Source: Flavobacterium sp. ASW18X
GTDB lineage: Bacteria; Bacteroidota; Bacteroidia; Flavobacteriales; Flavobacteriaceae
Assembly: GCF_005144745.1 (NCBI RefSeq)
Contig: NZ_SWKK01000009.1
Span: 1-64,000, forward strand
DNA length: 64,000 nucleotides
Direction: 5' to 3'
A program made the position numbers and the translations under genes. The notes below the pieces were generated by a model, which was not told the DNA's origin, made no database searches, and saw only the letters and a program-made list of their open reading frames with translations. Of this stretch, positions 1-8,839 are shown piece by piece (position 1 is the stretch's first letter; the number at the start of each line of letters is the position of its first letter).

Positions 1-1602
1 AGCAATAACATAGCTAAGCTCGCCAGAATTATCCGCAGCATCTGTACCACCATAAAGTACACCAGCAACCTCAGATTCTACGTCTGTACCTTTGTTAGAA
101 GGTGCTTTACCAGCAAGTACAATACCACCCCAGTCACCAGCAGCAGGAGAAGTAGCATCAGAAGTAAAACGAATAGGAGCAGCTGCAGTACCAACAGCGA
201 TAAGCTTAGCGCCTCTTTCTACCGCTAAGAAAACGTCTGTTCTACCGCTTACAGCCTTAATAGTAGTACCAGCTTCAATAGTTAAAGTGGCTCCTTCTTT
301 TACAGTTAAAGGACCAGCTAAAGAATATTCTACAGTAGAAACTAATTTGGTGTCTTCTGTAATCGTACCTTGTAATTCTGGCTCTTCTACAACTACACCA
401 TCAGTTTGTGTTACTACAAAAGTTGGGTTAGCCCAATCAAACGCGGCTAAATCTGCTCCAACACCAGCTTTTCCTTCTACAGTGTTGTTGTCAGAAATTA
501 CAATACCATCACCTATTTCTGTAATTGTACCTTCTATAGTGCTACCATCTTTGTCTGCACCAACATTTCCTTGAGAATAGGCTTCTGTAAGTGTTACAGC
601 GCCATCACCATTGTCATCTTTAGTGTCTATTCTATTCTCAAAAGAAGCTTCTCTGTACGCTGCAAATAAGATGTTATTAATTGTTGCGTCTGTACCTCTT
701 CTAATTTCCGCACCAGCTTTTAAAGCCACAGTTTGGTTTAAGTTAAGAATGGTAACGTTGTTTAACGTAGGCGTAGAGATAGGAGCAGCTGTAGGGTCGT
801 TAGAGTTGCTATCACCTTCAATACCTCTTGGGTCTTCAGTAGCCATATCAAAACCATTGTTACGAACACCAAAAGCATTGGTGATGGTTCCTTGGTATCC
901 TTCTGTCCAGTCAAACATATCATCAGCGATATTAGAACAATACACGTTAGTTACGTTTACAGTACCACCAAAGAATTCGATACCATCATCAGCACCATTA
1001 TTTACAACGATGTTGTTTACTACAGTTCCGCTACCAACACCGAAGAAAGAAATACCATTAAATTCTTGCTCATTGTTAATTTTTGCACCAGTATACTCCG
1101 CAATAACATAGCTAAGCTCACCAGAATTATCCGCAGCATCTGTACCACCATAAAGTACACCTGCAACTTCAGACTCTACGTCTGTACCTTTGTTAGAAGG
1201 TGCTTTACCAGCAAGTACAATACCACCCCAGTCACCTGCTTCTGGAGAAGCAGCATCAGAAGTAAAACGAATAGGCGCAGCAGCAGTACCTTTTGCCATT
1301 AATTTAGCTCCTCTTTCTACCGCTAAAAATACATCTGTTCTACCACTTTTTGCTTCGATAGTAGTACCTGCCTCAATAGTTAAAGTAACTCCATCTTTAA
1401 CAGTTAATGGACCAGCCAAAATATATTCAGTAGCCGCTTCTAATGTAGTATCTTCTGTAACTTCACCAGTAAGTTCTACCACCTCAGAACCTGGGTCTGG
1501 AGTTGGTTCTGGGTCAATTGTTCTATTGTCATCATCAGATGAACAAGCAACAAAAAAGTTTGCGAGAGCTAGCAATAAGATTGCTTTAATTGATGTTCTC
1601 AT
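1..1602 (-). CDS. Putative surface lipoprotein with tandemly duplicated domain (C-terminus beyond window)
   Basis: This is a continuous minus-strand frame from the ATG at 1602 to the window edge, about 534 codons, so the C-terminus is missing. The N-terminus is a lipoprotein signal peptide ending FFVACSSDDD (Cys about residue 19), followed by an acidic Pro/Glu linker. A domain beginning ELTGEVTEDT at about residue 41 is repeated from about residue 408 (ELQGTITEDT), and the second copy runs off the window. Each copy has a polar, Gly/Asn-rich beta-repeat character (AGPLTVKEGATLTIEAGTT, GDWGGIVLAGKAP, NNGADDGIEFFGGTV), which suggests a right-handed beta-helix. It lies 74 bp behind a TonB-dependent receptor on the same strand and is probably co-transcribed. 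I do not recognise a catalytic site. Binding or capture of a ligand for the receptor is inference. Its position beside a PhoB/PhoR-like pair hints at phosphate-linked uptake. Confidence 0.8.
   Translation of the reverse strand, partial: MRTSIKAILLLALANFFVACSSDDDNRTIDPEPTPDPGSEVVELTGEVTEDTTLEAATEYILAGPLTVKDGVTLTIEAGTTIEAKSGRTDVFLAVERGAKLMAKGTAAAPIRFTSDAASPEAGDWGGIVLAGKAPSNKGTDVESEVAGVLYGGTDAADNSGELSYVIAEYTGAKINNEQEFNGISFFGVGSGTVVNNIVVNNGADDGIEFFGGTVNVTNVYCSNIADDMFDWTEGYQGTITNAFGVRNNGFDMATEDPRGIEGDSNSNDPTAAPISTPTLNNVTILNLNQTVALKAGAEIRRGTDATINNILFAAYREASFENRIDTKDDNGDGAVTLTEAYSQGNVGADKDGSTIEGTITEIGDGIVISDNNTVEGKAGVGADLAAFDWANPTFVVTQTDGVVVEEPELQGTITEDTKLVSTVEYSLAGPLTVKEGATLTIEAGTTIKAVSGRTDVFLAVERGAKLIAVGTAAAPIRFTSDATSPAAGDWGGIVLAGKAPSNKGTDVESEVAGVLYGGTDAADNSGELSYVIA
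3..383 (-). repeat. Copy 2 of intragenic tandem duplication
   Basis: This is the second (C-terminal) copy of a coding repeat inside the lipoprotein gene. It aligns with 1101-1481 at a constant offset of 1098 bp (366 codons), with no frame change. Long stretches are identical or nearly so, for example the segment encoding GDWGGIVLAGKAPSNKGTDV. The unit continues to the left of the window. Confidence 0.85.
1101..1481 (-). repeat. Copy 1 of intragenic tandem duplication
   Basis: This is the first (N-terminal) copy of the coding repeat, matched by 3-383 at an offset of 1098 bp. High nucleotide similarity at silent positions indicates a fairly recent duplication or ongoing gene conversion. Confidence 0.85.
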
Positions 1603-1676
1603 TTTTTAATTAGATTTAATAATTAGGGTTAAATAAGTGTTTGTAAAAACTCTAGTTTAGGGTTCTAAAGTGTTAT

Positions 1677-4427
1677 TTATAGATTGATGGATAATCCAGC
1701 AGAAATATTCATACCTCTCTTATAAGAAGACATGGTTAACTCTTCTGGGATATCTCTGTATCTTTCAAAACTTGGGTCAAATAAATTTTTAGCATTGAAA
1801 TTCAATGTAAAGGTCTCATTAAACTGATGGCGCAATACAAAATCTAGTACTGGAACACCTTTTTCTATGATATTTTCTTTAAAGTTGGTACCAATACTAT
1901 ACACTTTGTCACTCTGATAGTTAAATACTAAAGAAGAAGTAGTTTCTTTTTGGTCCTTGCTGAACTTGTAAGTTAGATCAGCATTGATAGTAAACGGCGC
2001 CGCTCCTTCTAATTGAGAATTGCTACCAGTGTAGTTAAAAAGTGTATTACTAGTGTCGAACTCTAATTCTGTTTTCATAAATGTAGCGTTAGCGCCAACA
2101 CTTAGATTTTTATTCTTAAGGTCGTCATCTACGTTCAATACATCAAATTTCGCTTCTACTTCAGCCCCATAAATAGTGGCGTCACCAGAGTTGTCAAATG
2201 TAAAATCTCTTTCTACAGCAGAGTTACGCTCTAAACGGTTAATAGAATTTTGGATAACCTTACCAAAAACACCTACTGCAAATACTTCACTAGATTTAGG
2301 GAAGAATTCAAATTTTAATTCTGCATTATAATTGTCAGATGGTACTAAGTTTGGATTACCAGATTCTTGAAAGTTGATGCCCTCATAAACAAAAGGAGCA
2401 ATTTCTTTAAACTGTGGATAGGTGTAAGTTAAACTACCAGATGCTCTTAAGTTGATTTTTTCAGACAACTCATACTTTAAGTTTAAAGAAGGTAAAATAT
2501 ATTGTTTATCTAAATTAATACCGCTATCACTAGACAAACCAGGTAGTGTAATATTGGTATTCCAGGTTACATTCATTTTAATATCTTCTGCTCTAAGCCC
2601 AGGATTTAAAGTGAATTTCTCTCCAACTTTGTAAACAAAGTCTAAGAAACCTGCGTGTACTGTTTTTTCACCATCATATAATTGCGGTAAATACGTTTCT
2701 GGGTCGTCACTATTTCTACCTCTAGAAGTTTCTAAACGGAACGTACCATTATCTATATTCTCTTGGTTAAAAATAGCATCTAAATTATTCAAGTCCACAG
2801 AGGTGCCTCTTGGGTTCGTAAAGTTGTGGTCAAAGTACATGCCATCAAACTTTCTGTCTGTTTTTCTGCCGTTATAACCTACGGTTAGTTTTCCTTTGTT
2901 TTCTACGCGGTCACCAAAGTATTTTATTCCTTCTAAGTTGGCACCCAAATCGGTTTCAAATAGATTTCCGAAGAATCTACTGTTATCTCTCACTGCATTT
3001 TGAGCTACTCTAGTATTGCCAGTATTGTTATCTAAAACAAAAGTGTTTTTTCTACGGTCTGGCTCATCGTTATAAATTGCATTGTATGCAACAGAACCGT
3101 TTAAGTCTATGGATTCTCCCAATTTATTGGTAGAGTGCAACTGATTTACAAAAAGTTGATTTTGTATTTCGGTTTGTAAAATTAGATTGACATTTAAATC
3201 ACCATCAATATCTGCAGTGGTACCAAAAAAGTCTTGAAACTGCTGGCTATTAGAGTGTACAAAGAGATGATTAAAACTTAATTTGTGATTTGGGTTAATG
3301 GTGTAAACTACGTTACCCATCAACATTTTGGTAGCATCATAATCAAACGTTTTAGTGTCAAATTGAGACCCTACGTTGTTTACATCTATGATATTATCAG
3401 AAAAACCTTCTCTATATTGAAACTTGTTACTAAAAGATCCAACTAAGAAGATGCCAATAGAGCTTTCTTCAGAAATAGAAAATCTATTACCATAGTTTAA
3501 AGAAAGACCAAAGTTTGGTGCAGCTGTAGTATTTTCCGGAGAAAAGCTATTGCTAAAATTATAATCGTTTAGGTTGGTAATTTGATGTTGTGTTTCGTCT
3601 GCAATACCAAACCAGTTAGAACCATCCAATCTTTTGAAATCATTAAAAGTGGTTCTAGTGTTAGCTCCGCTAGAAATACTAATTTTTAAGAATGCATCAC
3701 CAGACATTTCCTTACTAACAATATTTATGTTTGCTCCAGCAACATCAGAAGAAACATTAGAGGTAAACGCCTTAGATATCCCAACATTTTCTATAATACC
3801 TGTCCCAAATAAAGATAGGTCAATGTTTTTGTCTCTTGGGTCGTTAGAGGGTAATGGTAGGCCATTAAATGTAGTGCTGTTGTAACGATCACCTAAACCT
3901 CTAACATAAATTTTGCTAGAACCTTCTTGTTTGTTGACACCTGTTACTTTAGTAGTAGCATCAGACGCATCAGAAACAGCTTTCTTTGCCAATTCTTGTG
4001 CTCCAATAGTAGTTTTAATTTCAACTGCTTTCTTCTGGTCTAGTAATAAAGCTACTTCAGAGTCTTTTCTAGAAACTGTGGTAACCACAACCTCGCTCAA
4101 TTCAAAGCCGCCACCGGCGCTCATAGGTACGTTTACAGTAGTTACTTTACCAGCTTCTACAACTACGTTAGGTATTTCTACCGTCTCATAACCCAAGTAG
4201 CTATATTCCACTATATAGGTTCCTGGATCTAGGTTAGGAAGTTCGTACAAGCCATCAAAATCAGAAGTTGTACCTGTAGTTGTTCCTTTAATCAACACGT
4301 TTGCAAATGCAAGGGGCTCATTGTTTAATTCCTTATCGGTCAATTTTCCAACAATGCTTCCTTTACCCTCTTGCGCCATTACTAGTGTGCTAGCTAGTAA
4401 GGCAATAATCATCAATAAATTTTTCAT
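1677..4427 (-). CDS. TonB-dependent outer-membrane receptor with carboxypeptidase-regulatory-like domain
   Basis: This 916-residue protein has a signal peptide ending LASTLVMAQ. A carboxypeptidase-regulatory-like beta-sandwich follows at about residues 24-105 (GSIVGKLTD, GTTSDFDGLYELPNL). Then come a plug domain (IYVRGLGDRYNSTTFNGLPL at about 173-192) and a 22-strand-type barrel ending in an aromatic-containing strand (GMNISAGLSINL). It imports a substrate across the outer membrane using TonB energy. No SusD gene follows; instead the next gene is a duplicated surface lipoprotein, which may be its binding partner. The gene diverges from a PhoB/PhoR-like pair, and four TTAACA-like hexamers lie 50-120 bp upstream of its start, so phosphate-starvation control is plausible. 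The substrate is unknown and could be an organophosphorus compound (inference). Identification as a TonB receptor is secure. Confidence 0.93.
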   Translation of the reverse strand: MKNLLMIIALLASTLVMAQEGKGSIVGKLTDKELNNEPLAFANVLIKGTTTGTTSDFDGLYELPNLDPGTYIVEYSYLGYETVEIPNVVVEAGKVTTVNVPMSAGGGFELSEVVVTTVSRKDSEVALLLDQKKAVEIKTTIGAQELAKKAVSDASDATTKVTGVNKQEGSSKIYVRGLGDRYNSTTFNGLPLPSNDPRDKNIDLSLFGTGIIENVGISKAFTSNVSSDVAGANINIVSKEMSGDAFLKISISSGANTRTTFNDFKRLDGSNWFGIADETQHQITNLNDYNFSNSFSPENTTAAPNFGLSLNYGNRFSISEESSIGIFLVGSFSNKFQYREGFSDNIIDVNNVGSQFDTKTFDYDATKMLMGNVVYTINPNHKLSFNHLFVHSNSQQFQDFFGTTADIDGDLNVNLILQTEIQNQLFVNQLHSTNKLGESIDLNGSVAYNAIYNDEPDRRKNTFVLDNNTGNTRVAQNAVRDNSRFFGNLFETDLGANLEGIKYFGDRVENKGKLTVGYNGRKTDRKFDGMYFDHNFTNPRGTSVDLNNLDAIFNQENIDNGTFRLETSRGRNSDDPETYLPQLYDGEKTVHAGFLDFVYKVGEKFTLNPGLRAEDIKMNVTWNTNITLPGLSSDSGINLDKQYILPSLNLKYELSEKINLRASGSLTYTYPQFKEIAPFVYEGINFQESGNPNLVPSDNYNAELKFEFFPKSSEVFAVGVFGKVIQNSINRLERNSAVERDFTFDNSGDATIYGAEVEAKFDVLNVDDDLKNKNLSVGANATFMKTELEFDTSNTLFNYTGSNSQLEGAAPFTINADLTYKFSKDQKETTSSLVFNYQSDKVYSIGTNFKENIIEKGVPVLDFVLRHQFNETFTLNFNAKNLFDPSFERYRDIPEELTMSSYKRGMNISAGLSINL

Positions 4428-4478
4428 TCTATAGGTAAGTATATTTGCGGCAAAGAACGCCAGAGGCTGTAAAAGTCA

Positions 4479-4547
4479 TGTTACCCACATGTTAACAGTT
4501 TATTTCAGTAGCTTTACCATAATGTTATGAGATTAAATCAATGTTAA
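4479..4547 (-). promoter_or_regulatory. Pho-box-like TTAACA direct repeats
   Basis: Read on the minus strand, the gap contains TTAACA (4547-4542), ATAACA (4528-4523), TTAACA (4495-4490) and GTAACA (4484-4479). The last three are 33 and 11 bp apart, i.e. on one helical face with an 11-bp period. The Bacillus PhoP box is a set of TTAACA-like repeats with 11-bp spacing. The repeats sit upstream of the TonB receptor start at 4427, next to a PhoB-like regulator gene. The assignment is inference; the fourth hexamer is out of phase (19 bp). Confidence 0.4.
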
Positions 4548-4574
4548 CTGCCTTTTTTGTTGTGGTAGAATCTT

Positions 4575-4582
4575 TACTTTTG
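4575..4582 (+). promoter_or_regulatory. Putative -7 promoter box (TACTTTTG) for the two-component operon
   Basis: TACTTTTG matches the Bacteroidota -7 consensus TAnnTTTG and lies 100 bp before the response regulator ATG. A TTTG at 4556-4559 is only 15 bp upstream, closer than the usual 19-21 bp, so the -33 element is uncertain. Confidence 0.35.
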
Positions 4583-4682
4583 GGCAAATTTTACGCTTCT
4601 TGGTACATTTTTATTAAATTAATGGGCTGAGAATCAACCTTAAATTACTTTTAAATACGTACCGACCATAATTGACATTTTG

Positions 4683-5369
4683 ATGAAAACAAATGACATT
4701 AAGATACTTCTGGTAGATGACGAACCCGATATCCTAGAAATTGTTAGTTACAATCTTTCCTCTGAAGGATATGAAGTATTCACGGCCAAAAACGGTGTAG
4801 AAGCTGTTGCTAAAGCCAAAAAGAAACAACCACATCTAGTAATTCTTGATGTAATGATGCCAGAAATGGATGGTATTGAAGCCTGCGAGGTTATGCGTAA
4901 CACGCCTGGTTTAGAAAACACCATTATTACTTTTTTAACCGCTAGAGGAGAAGATTACTCTCAAGTCGCTGGTTTTGATGCTGGTGCAGATGATTACATT
5001 ACTAAACCTATTAAGCCTAAAGTATTGGTAAGTAAAGTAAAGGCTTTACTTAGAAGACTTAAAGAAGATGCGCAAGAGGTAGAGGATATTGTAAAAGTTG
5101 GTGATATTGTCATTAATAGAGAGGAGTACAAAATCGTTAATAAAGGCGAAGAGATTGTACTGCCGAGAAAAGAGTTTGAATTATTAGCTTTGCTAACTTC
5201 TAAGCCTAGTAAGGTCTTTAAGAGAGAGGTTATTCTAGATAAAGTATGGGGTAATGAGGTAGTTGTAGGTGGCCGTACTATAGATGTACACATTAGAAAA
5301 CTACGAGAAAAAATAGGAGACCATCACTTTAAAACCGTAAAAGGCGTAGGGTATAAGTTTGTGTTATAA
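4683..5369 (+). CDS. OmpR/PhoB-family response regulator
   Basis: This 228-residue regulator starts at the ATG at 4683; a TTG one codon earlier is less likely. The receiver domain occupies residues 6-122, with an acidic pocket at Asp12/Asp13, the phospho-acceptor Asp56 (VILDVMMPEMDG) and the conserved Lys in YITKPI. The C-terminal winged-helix DNA-binding domain (about 130-228) carries GGRTIDVHIRKLREKIG and ends VKGVGYKF, as in PhoB/OmpR proteins. Its stop overlaps the kinase start by one base, so the two are translationally coupled. The PhoB-like reading rests on family resemblance, the partner kinase and the Pho-box-like repeats in the divergent gap. Another OmpR-type role cannot be excluded. 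Confidence 0.93.
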   Translation: MKTNDIKILLVDDEPDILEIVSYNLSSEGYEVFTAKNGVEAVAKAKKKQPHLVILDVMMPEMDGIEACEVMRNTPGLENTIITFLTARGEDYSQVAGFDAGADDYITKPIKPKVLVSKVKALLRRLKEDAQEVEDIVKVGDIVINREEYKIVNKGEEIVLPRKEFELLALLTSKPSKVFKREVILDKVWGNEVVVGGRTIDVHIRKLREKIGDHHFKTVKGVGYKFVL

Positions 5370-6424
5370 TGGCGATTACGCTTAAAAAATCGTACCGCTT
5401 TGCGTTACGTTCTTCTTTTTATATTACCATAATTTTGGCCCTTACCCTTGGATTGTTGTCTTGGGCATTGGGTCAATTTTCTTGGGTATTGGTGGTAACT
5501 TTTACACCATTAGTATTTATTGGTGCATTTATCATTATCCAATCTAGAGTAGAGCGTTTTATCTACAGAAGGGTTAAAAAGATTTATGACGATGTTTCCC
5601 TTCTAGAATCTTCTAGTTTTTCTTCTAAACCCATAACTACAGACATGCGTACGTTAACGGAAGAGATAGAAAAATTTGCAAAGGATAAAAAAGTAGAGAT
5701 AGATACCCTAAAAATTAGAGAAGAGTACCGAAAAGATTTTTTAGGAAACGTTTCTCACGAGTTAAAAACCCCATTATTTACTGTTCAAGGCTATATTTTA
5801 ACCTTGTTAGATGGGGCGATGAAGGACAAGAAAATCTTGGACAAATATTTAAAACGTGCTAATAAAGGGGTAGAGCGCCTTATTTACATTGTTAAAGACT
5901 TGGATATGATTACCAAATTAGAAGCCGGTAATCTGAATGTAGAAAAAGGACGTTTTGATATTATTGAATTAATCAAAAGTGTGTTCGAATTATTAGAGAT
6001 GAAAGCCTCAAAAAAGTTCATTACGCTTACTTTTGATATGGAATATAAGGAGCCTATTTTTGTGATGGGAGACCAAGAAAAAATTCAGCAAGTATTAACC
6101 AATTTATTGGTAAACTCTATTAAATATGGTCATGAAAATGGCACCACAGAAGTTAGCGTAGAAAACCTAATTAAAAATAAAGTTATCATAAGAGTTACAG
6201 ATAACGGGGAGGGTATACCAAAAGTGCATATTCCCAGGTTGTTTGAGCGTTTTTACCGTGTAGACCAAAGTGGTAGCCGTAAAGAGGGAGGTTCAGGATT
6301 GGGTCTTGCAATTGTTAAGCACATAATAGAAGCGCACGGAGAAAAAATTTATGTGGAGAGTGAGGTAGACGTAGGCTCAGAATTCTCTTTTACCTTAGAG
6401 AAAGCTTCAAATAACGTAGCATAG
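5369..6424 (+). CDS. PhoR-like sensor histidine kinase
   Basis: This 351-residue membrane kinase has two adjacent hydrophobic segments at about residues 15-36 and 38-58, with almost no periplasmic loop. A short linker follows, then a HisKA domain with the phospho-acceptor His130 (GNVSHELKTP) and a HATPase domain containing the N-box (NLLVNSIKYG), DNGEGIP and GSGLGLAIVKHI. The minimal sensing region resembles PhoR kinases, which read signals through the membrane transport complex rather than through a large sensor domain. It starts inside the stop codon of the response regulator gene. Its last 76 bp overlap the 3' end of the convergent glycosyltransferase gene. Confidence 0.92.
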   Translation: MAITLKKSYRFALRSSFYITIILALTLGLLSWALGQFSWVLVVTFTPLVFIGAFIIIQSRVERFIYRRVKKIYDDVSLLESSSFSSKPITTDMRTLTEEIEKFAKDKKVEIDTLKIREEYRKDFLGNVSHELKTPLFTVQGYILTLLDGAMKDKKILDKYLKRANKGVERLIYIVKDLDMITKLEAGNLNVEKGRFDIIELIKSVFELLEMKASKKFITLTFDMEYKEPIFVMGDQEKIQQVLTNLLVNSIKYGHENGTTEVSVENLIKNKVIIRVTDNGEGIPKVHIPRLFERFYRVDQSGSRKEGGSGLGLAIVKHIIEAHGEKIYVESEVDVGSEFSFTLEKASNNVA

Positions 6425-7461
6425 TCTATTGTCGTATCATACTGAGTGAGACCAGAAAATTCGTTACATAATTCTAAGTCTTTTATTTTAAAATCATCTT
6501 GATTGGCAAAAGGTACAACACCATTTTTTTGAAATCTTTTGGCTAAATAAACCTGTTCATACTGTCCTGGCGTAGGGATAAAAAACGCTTTCTTTTCCAA
6601 CTTGGCTAAATCCATTACCGTAGTATAACCAGACCTGCAAAGGACTAAAGTGCTTTCGTTTAGGGCGTTTTCTAGTTCTTTGGACTGCATAAAATTTACC
6701 ACCTCAACCGTTGCATTTTGGTATTGCAAGGTTCTACGTTTTTGCTTTTTCTGTATTTTCCCTTTTACAAATAAAACTTGACCGTTGTAGTATTTAAGTT
6801 CTTCTAGCAACTTTTCTTCTAGTAAAGTACGCTGTGGCTCTGGACCAGAAAGCAATACCATAAGGTCATTTTTTTGAGGTAGGTTGTGCTTTGTAAATCT
6901 ACTGAGCGGACCTAAATAATGAATATTAAGCTTACTTTTCTTTAAATGTCCCAATTTACCTGTAAGATTAGGTTTGCCATCAACATCTGGCACCCAACAG
7001 GCTTTAAATTTTTTTATAATTTTTTGATGCATTTTAGAGCTAAACCATGTAGTATTGCCAGAGAGTACATTTAGTTGGTGGGTAATAAAAACACAAGGTA
7101 CTTTTTTAGAATACACACCAAGTCTGTTATCAGAAATAATACCATCTAAATTTAGTGATTTTACCAAGGCTTTTACCTCTTTCTTTTCTTTGTTCATCGC
7201 CTTTAAAACCTTTGGCGAATCCCAAATCATCTTCCATTTAAAATTTTTTCCTTTTTCGGCATAAGTAATTTTGTAAGACGATAATTCAAAAGAAGGCAAG
7301 TCTGGAAATTCTTTTTGTAGCAGTTGTAAAGCAACCCCATCAGAGGCTATGTAGGGTTGGTGGCCATAATCTAGTAAAGCGTGTATTATAGGAATGCATC
7401 TGGTGGCATGTCCTAATCCCCAATTTAAAGGTGCTACTAAAATTCGTTTTCCATTTTGCAT
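6349..7461 (-). CDS. MurG-like glycosyltransferase (GT28-type family)
   Basis: This 370-residue soluble protein has a two-Rossmann GT-B layout. The N-terminal half begins ILVAPLNWGLGHATRCIPII, which carries the glycine-rich GLGHATR acceptor/phosphate loop typical of MurG-like and UDP-GlcNAc-type transferases. The C-terminal half has MQSKELENAL, CRSGYTTVMDLA and FIPTPGQYEQ, the nucleotide-sugar-binding region of that family. There is no signal peptide or membrane segment. Homologous stand-alone proteins are common in Bacteroidota, and their acceptor is generally not defined. The 3' end overlaps the kinase gene by 76 bp on the opposite strand, so the two transcripts would be complementary at their ends. 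The substrate cannot be named from sequence. Confidence 0.85.
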   Translation of the reverse strand: MQNGKRILVAPLNWGLGHATRCIPIIHALLDYGHQPYIASDGVALQLLQKEFPDLPSFELSSYKITYAEKGKNFKWKMIWDSPKVLKAMNKEKKEVKALVKSLNLDGIISDNRLGVYSKKVPCVFITHQLNVLSGNTTWFSSKMHQKIIKKFKACWVPDVDGKPNLTGKLGHLKKSKLNIHYLGPLSRFTKHNLPQKNDLMVLLSGPEPQRTLLEEKLLEELKYYNGQVLFVKGKIQKKQKRRTLQYQNATVEVVNFMQSKELENALNESTLVLCRSGYTTVMDLAKLEKKAFFIPTPGQYEQVYLAKRFQKNGVVPFANQDDFKIKDLELCNEFSGLTQYDTTIDYATLFEAFSKVKENSEPTSTSLST

Positions 7462-7503
7462 AATTTACAAAGAAAGAAAAGCCAGTCTAGTGTTTGATTT
7501 CCT

Positions 7504-7511
7504 TAGTTTTG
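7504..7511 (+). promoter_or_regulatory. Putative -7 promoter box (TAGTTTTG) of trmB
   Basis: TAGTTTTG fits TAnnTTTG and ends 21 bp before the TTG start of trmB, implying a very short leader. No -33 TTTG is seen at the expected distance. Confidence 0.45.
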
Positions 7512-7532
7512 CCAAAACATTAATTTTTTGTT

Positions 7533-8204
7533 TTGGGTAGCAAGAATAAATTAAAACGATTTAAAGAGAACGAAACCTTTGGCAATGTAATACAACCTAC
7601 CAGAGAAGAGGTGGTTGGCAATTTTGAGCATAAGGGCAAATGGAAAGATTTTTTTAAAAATGACAATCCAATAGTACTAGAGTTGGGTTGCGGAAAGGGA
7701 GAATATACCGTGGGCTTGGCCAAACGCTATCCAAACAAAAATTTTATTGGGATAGATATAAAGGGGGCTCGTTTTTGGCGTGGGGCAAAAACGGCTATAG
7801 AGGAGAACCTTAAAAACGTGGCGTTTTTACGTAGCCAGATAGAGCTGGTAGATTATCTTTTTGCAGCTCAAGAAGTTTCAGAGATTTGGATTACTTTTCC
7901 AGATCCACAAATTAAATACAAGCGTACCAAACATAGAATGACCAATGAGGCTTTTTTAGCGCGTTATGCCCAAATTTTAAAGTCAGACGGCATTATGCAC
8001 TTAAAAACAGATAGCGAATTTATGCATGGGTATACCTTGGGTCTTTTACATGGTTTAGGATATCCCGTATTATACGCAAACCATAACGTATACACCAATG
8101 AAGGAGCGCCAGATGAAGTTACTAGTATCCAAACCTATTATGAAAATCAGTATCTTGAAATCGGAAAGGCTATAACCTATATCCAATTTCGACCAACCAA
8201 CTAA
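7533..8204 (+). CDS. trmB: tRNA (guanine-N7-)-methyltransferase
   Basis: This 223-residue SAM-dependent enzyme makes m7G46 in the variable loop of tRNAs. The SAM-binding motif is LELGCGKGEYTVGLA (about residues 49-63), followed by FIGIDIKG. The family hallmark FPDPQIKYKRTKHRM (about 126-140) holds the catalytic Asp. The N-terminus MGSKNKLKRF is the characteristic flavobacterial start and requires a TTG initiation codon at 7533. The gene is first in a tight run with the LysE-type exporter and the ATL gene, each overlapping the next by one base. Confidence 0.95.
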   Translation: MGSKNKLKRFKENETFGNVIQPTREEVVGNFEHKGKWKDFFKNDNPIVLELGCGKGEYTVGLAKRYPNKNFIGIDIKGARFWRGAKTAIEENLKNVAFLRSQIELVDYLFAAQEVSEIWITFPDPQIKYKRTKHRMTNEAFLARYAQILKSDGIMHLKTDSEFMHGYTLGLLHGLGYPVLYANHNVYTNEGAPDEVTSIQTYYENQYLEIGKAITYIQFRPTN

Positions 8205-8839
8205 TGGAACATTTGCTGATTTTATTTTTTGCCACTTTTTCCGCGGCATTCATGGCTACAGTACCACCTGGGTTATTGAATATGAATGCAGCTAAAGCGA
8301 GTGTAGAAAAAGGAAAACTCAGCGGAGTAGTGTTTAGTTTGGGTGTTGCATTAATGGTGCTTATACAAGCCTACATAGCTGTTAATATCTCTCGCTTTCT
8401 CTACAATAATCCAATAGTCATAGATTATTTATTAAAAGCAGCCATCTTTGTTTTTGCCTTTTTTGCTATCTATTTTTTTGTAAGTGCTAAGCGCGAAAAA
8501 GAAAAATTAAATCAACTAAAAGAACCAGATGTTAAAAAACGAAATAGCTTTTTTCGTGGTACTCTTTTAGCAGGACTCAATTTTTTAACCATTCCATATT
8601 ACAGCAGTTTAAATGCTATGTGGAAACAAGCAGGGTGGATTAAATTTGAAGCTACAGATATTGCCATATTTGTGCTAGCAGCATCCCTAGGCACTTTTGC
8701 GGCGCTTTATCTTTATGTATTCTACTTTAATAAGTTAGAGATGAAAACAAAGACGTTTTCTAAAAATTCTAACTACATTATTAGTGGTTTAATGTTGGTA
8801 TTGCTAATGATTACCTTAATTCGTATTTTCTATAAGTAA
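8204..8839 (+). CDS. LysE-type (RhtB superfamily) exporter
   Basis: This 211-residue integral membrane protein has about six hydrophobic segments. Near the N-terminus it carries the family signature in modified form (ATVPPGLLNMNAAKASVEKG, compared with the usual PGP...). A polar loop follows TM3 (SAKREKEKLNQLKEP). LysE/RhtB proteins export amino acids or related metabolites; the cargo here is not predictable. It overlaps trmB and the downstream ATL gene by one base on each side, so all three are probably one transcript. Confidence 0.85.
   Translation: MEHLLILFFATFSAAFMATVPPGLLNMNAAKASVEKGKLSGVVFSLGVALMVLIQAYIAVNISRFLYNNPIVIDYLLKAAIFVFAFFAIYFFVSAKREKEKLNQLKEPDVKKRNSFFRGTLLAGLNFLTIPYYSSLNAMWKQAGWIKFEATDIAIFVLAASLGTFAALYLYVFYFNKLEMKTKTFSKNSNYIISGLMLVLLMITLIRIFYK

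Noticed and set aside
92-1609. Several plus-strand frames rich in Ser, Thr, Val and Pro at the left edge
   Set aside because: They mirror the Gly/Thr/Glu-rich lipoprotein on the minus strand and repeat with the same 1098-bp offset.
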